Shown here piece after piece: positions 5,511-6,906 of a stretch of DNA of 6,906 bases (the stretch's first letter is position 1; each line of letters begins with the position of its first letter). The notes below the pieces were generated by a model. It was not told the DNA's origin, did no database searches, and saw nothing but the letters and a program-made list of their open reading frames with translations. Source of the stretch: an uncultured Eubacteriales bacterium (lineage in GTDB: Bacteria; Bacillota; Clostridia; Oscillospirales; CAG-272); NCBI GenBank assembly GCA_949286815.1, contig CASEEB010000326.1, forward strand, positions 1 to 6,906, in the 5' to 3' direction. The position numbers and the translations under genes are program-made.

Positions 5511-6107
5511 ATGGCATTTATAAGTCCTGTTTACAATGTAATACCCGTACCGATTGAAAAAATAGTTCCCAATACATACAACCCAAACGCGGTAGCGCCC
5601 CCCGAAATGAAGCTGCTTTACGACAGTATCAGAGAGGACGGGTACACCATGCCTATTGTCTGCTACTACATCAAAGATAAAGACAAATATGTAATAGTAG
5701 ACGGGTTTCACCGTTACCGCATTATGCTCGACTATCCCGATATACGGGAAAGAGAAAAAGGAATGCTTCCCGTTTCGGTAATCAACAAGAGTCTTGACAA
5801 CCGGATGGCGAGCACAATACGCCATAACCGCGCGCGGGGCTCTCACGATGTCGACCTGATGAGCAACATCGTAAAGGAACTCCATGAGCTCGGAAGATCC
5901 GACGCATGGATATCAAAACATCTCGGCATGGATACGGACGAAATCCTCAGATTGAAACAGATCACCGGGCTTGCTTCGCTTTTCAAAGACATAAAATTCG
6001 GAGAGGCATGGCAGCCTGTCGAGGACGAGTATTATGAGGAAGAAGACAGGGCGGAATGTGAAGAAGCCTCGGAAGAAGAAAAAGAGCTTGCCGACTTGAC
6101 AGTGTAA
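5511..6107 (+). CDS. ibrB: IbrB-like ParB/sulfiredoxin-fold protein
   Basis: The 198-residue protein has an N-terminal ParB/Srx domain (about 10-105): the IVPNTYNPN segment (18-26), the LYDSIREDGYTMPI helix-turn (36-49), and VDGFHRYRI (63-71) at the position of the nucleotide-binding box (GERR in ParB, GCHR in sulfiredoxin). Residues about 113-150 look like a helix-turn-helix (LHELGRSDAWISKHLGM). The tail 171-192 is strongly acidic, rich in Glu and Asp. It is the usual partner of IbrA; in E. coli the pair activates eib genes, but whether as a transcription factor, a CTP-binding switch or a modifier is not known. ATG at 5511 is chosen over the upstream TTG at 5475 because GGAGG (5500-5504) lies 6 bases upstream and the family begins here. 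Likely co-transcribed with ibrA. Confidence 0.9.
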   Translation: MAFISPVYNVIPVPIEKIVPNTYNPNAVAPPEMKLLYDSIREDGYTMPIVCYYIKDKDKYVIVDGFHRYRIMLDYPDIREREKGMLPVSVINKSLDNRMASTIRHNRARGSHDVDLMSNIVKELHELGRSDAWISKHLGMDTDEILRLKQITGLASLFKDIKFGEAWQPVEDEYYEEEDRAECEEASEEEKELADLTV

Positions 6108-6251
6108 ATGCCGATAATAAACGTCAAAATGCAGATACAAATACAGTGTTTGCAATATGTAAGCAAAAAAGGATTTCGGTACACTTCTCTTTCAAAAGCA
6201 ACTCCGAAAGTTATAGTATTCAACAGGCGACTTTGCATTTTTGGTTTATAA
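6108..6251 (+). CDS. Possible 47-residue ORF abutting ibrB, doubtful
   Basis: ATG at 6108 follows the ibrB stop directly (TAA then ATG) and opens 47 codons ending in TAA at 6249-6251 (MPIINVKMQIQ... FGL). Such contact can give coupled translation, but there is no ribosome binding site of its own and no recognisable domain. It could also be 3' UTR read by chance. Confidence 0.2.
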   Translation: MPIINVKMQIQIQCLQYVSKKGFRYTSLSKATPKVIVFNRRLCIFGL

Positions 6252-6362
6252 CATATAATCTGTCATTTGCAGGTAATAAAATTCATTATTTTTACTTGCG
6301 TATTAAGCGCATTTGAGTAAAACATACTTGCATTACAACGATGTTCATTAATTCTTATAACG
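6252..6362. other. Gene-free 3' region after ibrB
   Basis: Together with the doubtful ORF before it and the terminators after it, this fills the 340-base gap between ibrB and the convergent DUF4830-type gene. I see no promoter, repeat or coding region here that I can support. Confidence 0.5.
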
Positions 6363-6410
6363 AAAAACAGAGCCATAGCACTCTTTCGTACTCTTGCCTC
6401 TGTTTTATTT
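6363..6410. terminator. Bidirectional rho-independent terminator
   Basis: AAAACAGAG (6364-6372) and CTCTGTTTT (6398-6406) form a perfect 9-bp stem around a 25-base loop. On the plus strand it ends in TTTTATTTT; on the minus strand it ends in a T-run too (from the A-run at 6363-6367). It sits between the convergent ibrB and DUF4830-type genes, so it can serve both. Confidence 0.8.
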
Positions 6411-6411
6411 T

Positions 6412-6433
6412 CGGAGCTTTTGTTACAGCTCCG
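6412..6433. repeat. Second hairpin close to the DUF4830-type stop
   Basis: CGGAGCT (6412-6418) and AGCTCCG (6427-6433) form a perfect 7-bp stem with an 8-base loop, 14 bases past the stop at 6448. It has no T-tract on either strand but may reinforce termination or protect the 3' end of the minus-strand mRNA. Confidence 0.5.
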
Positions 6434-6447
6434 CATATGTATTCAAT

Positions 6448-6906
6448 TCATTTCTTCTCAAAACCATGAATAAAACCGCTTACATCCGCGGAACAGATAT
6501 CGCCGCCTATGACCTTATTGCGGTATACCAGAACATTGGCATAAACCTTTCCTTCATAATCGGGGTAGTTTGTCACCTCAAAAGTATATCTTGTCACATC
6601 TTTTTTCTTATATTTTGAGAGATCAAGACCCTGAGATTTCTGAATCTCATTATATCCGGCAAATATTTTGTCAAACTCTCCGGGTATGGTTACCTCTGTC
6701 TGCTCTGCGGCGCCGGCATTGACCGTCCATCCGAACTGTGACAGAAATTCCGCCGCGTCGCCCACACTTTTGACCTTATCGTAGCTGTAATCGACGGTTT
6801 CCGATTTGTTCACTGGCGTATCCTGCGAGGGTTCATTCCCGGATGCATAAGTCGGAACAAACGCGATAAGAGCAATCAAAGCTACCAAAGCAACACATAT
6901 AATGCC
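6448..6906 (-). CDS. DUF4830-type membrane-anchored/exported protein, N-terminus cut by window edge
   Basis: The 152 visible residues start mid-frame at the edge: the frame stays open upstream of the TTG at 6886-6888, so the true start is outside the window. Visible residues 1-20 are a hydrophobic segment (GIICVALVALIALIAFVPTY), a membrane anchor or signal peptide. A linker rich in Ser, Asp and Lys follows, then a C-terminal domain with FLSQFGWTV, EVTIPGEFDKIFAGYNEIQK, YTFEVTNYPDY and VLVYRNKVIGGDICS...GFIHGF. That order matches the DUF4830 family as I know it from Clostridia. Its function is unknown; the domain should lie outside the membrane. The stop (6448-6450) is followed by the hairpins above. 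Family call by motif resemblance, not by search. Confidence 0.8.
   Translation of the reverse strand, partial: GIICVALVALIALIAFVPTYASGNEPSQDTPVNKSETVDYSYDKVKSVGDAAEFLSQFGWTVNAGAAEQTEVTIPGEFDKIFAGYNEIQKSQGLDLSKYKKKDVTRYTFEVTNYPDYEGKVYANVLVYRNKVIGGDICSADVSGFIHGFEKK

Noticed and set aside
1..6906. CRISPR array, tRNA or rRNA
   Set aside because: No regularly spaced repeats and no cloverleaf or rRNA-like sequence were seen on either strand.

Overview
The window looks like a chromosomal stretch from a low-GC, Gram-positive, gut-type Clostridia (Oscillospiraceae/Ruminococcus-like is my guess). The evidence is the AT-rich intergenic DNA, strong GGAGG-type ribosome binding sites, textbook TTGACA/TATAAT promoters, a PerR/Fur-like regulator and a DUF4830-type protein. 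The species cannot be named from sequence alone.

Layout. Bases 1-546 hold no intact gene. They contain, on the minus strand, the decayed C-terminal part of a tyrosine recombinase (about 200-475) and a small cluster of inverted repeats. Four genes follow on the minus strand: an XRE-type repressor with a large cysteine-containing C-terminal region (547-1566), a small membrane-anchored protein resembling DUF4760 (1778-2236), a QueD/6-pyruvoyl-tetrahydropterin-synthase-like protein with a C-terminal zinc ribbon (2604-3170), and a PerR-like Fur-family regulator (3379-3765). Divergently, on the plus strand, lies an ibrA-ibrB pair: a PAPS-reductase-like DUF3440 protein (3988-5361) and a ParB/sulfiredoxin-fold protein (5511-6107). 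A two-way terminator (about 6363-6410) separates this pair from a convergent, truncated DUF4830-type membrane protein running off the right edge (6448-6906).

How the parts relate. The Fur-like gene and ibrA are divergent and each has its own sigma-A-type promoter in a 222-bp gap. The QueD-like gene lies downstream of the Fur-like gene on the same strand, but a hairpin with a T-rich tail stands between them, so co-transcription may be only partial. IbrA and IbrB are a recognised pair, and their short gap holds an 8-bp inverted repeat and a GC-rich hairpin. The left part (dead integrase plus XRE regulator) suggests an old mobile-element insertion.

The observations most worth checking are the ibrA-ibrB pair beside a QueD-like protein that lacks the usual catalytic cysteine but carries a zinc ribbon, the unresolved ibrA start, the integrase remnant hit at several catalytic positions, and the long palindrome upstream of the XRE gene. 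No tRNA, rRNA, CRISPR array or intact insertion sequence was seen.
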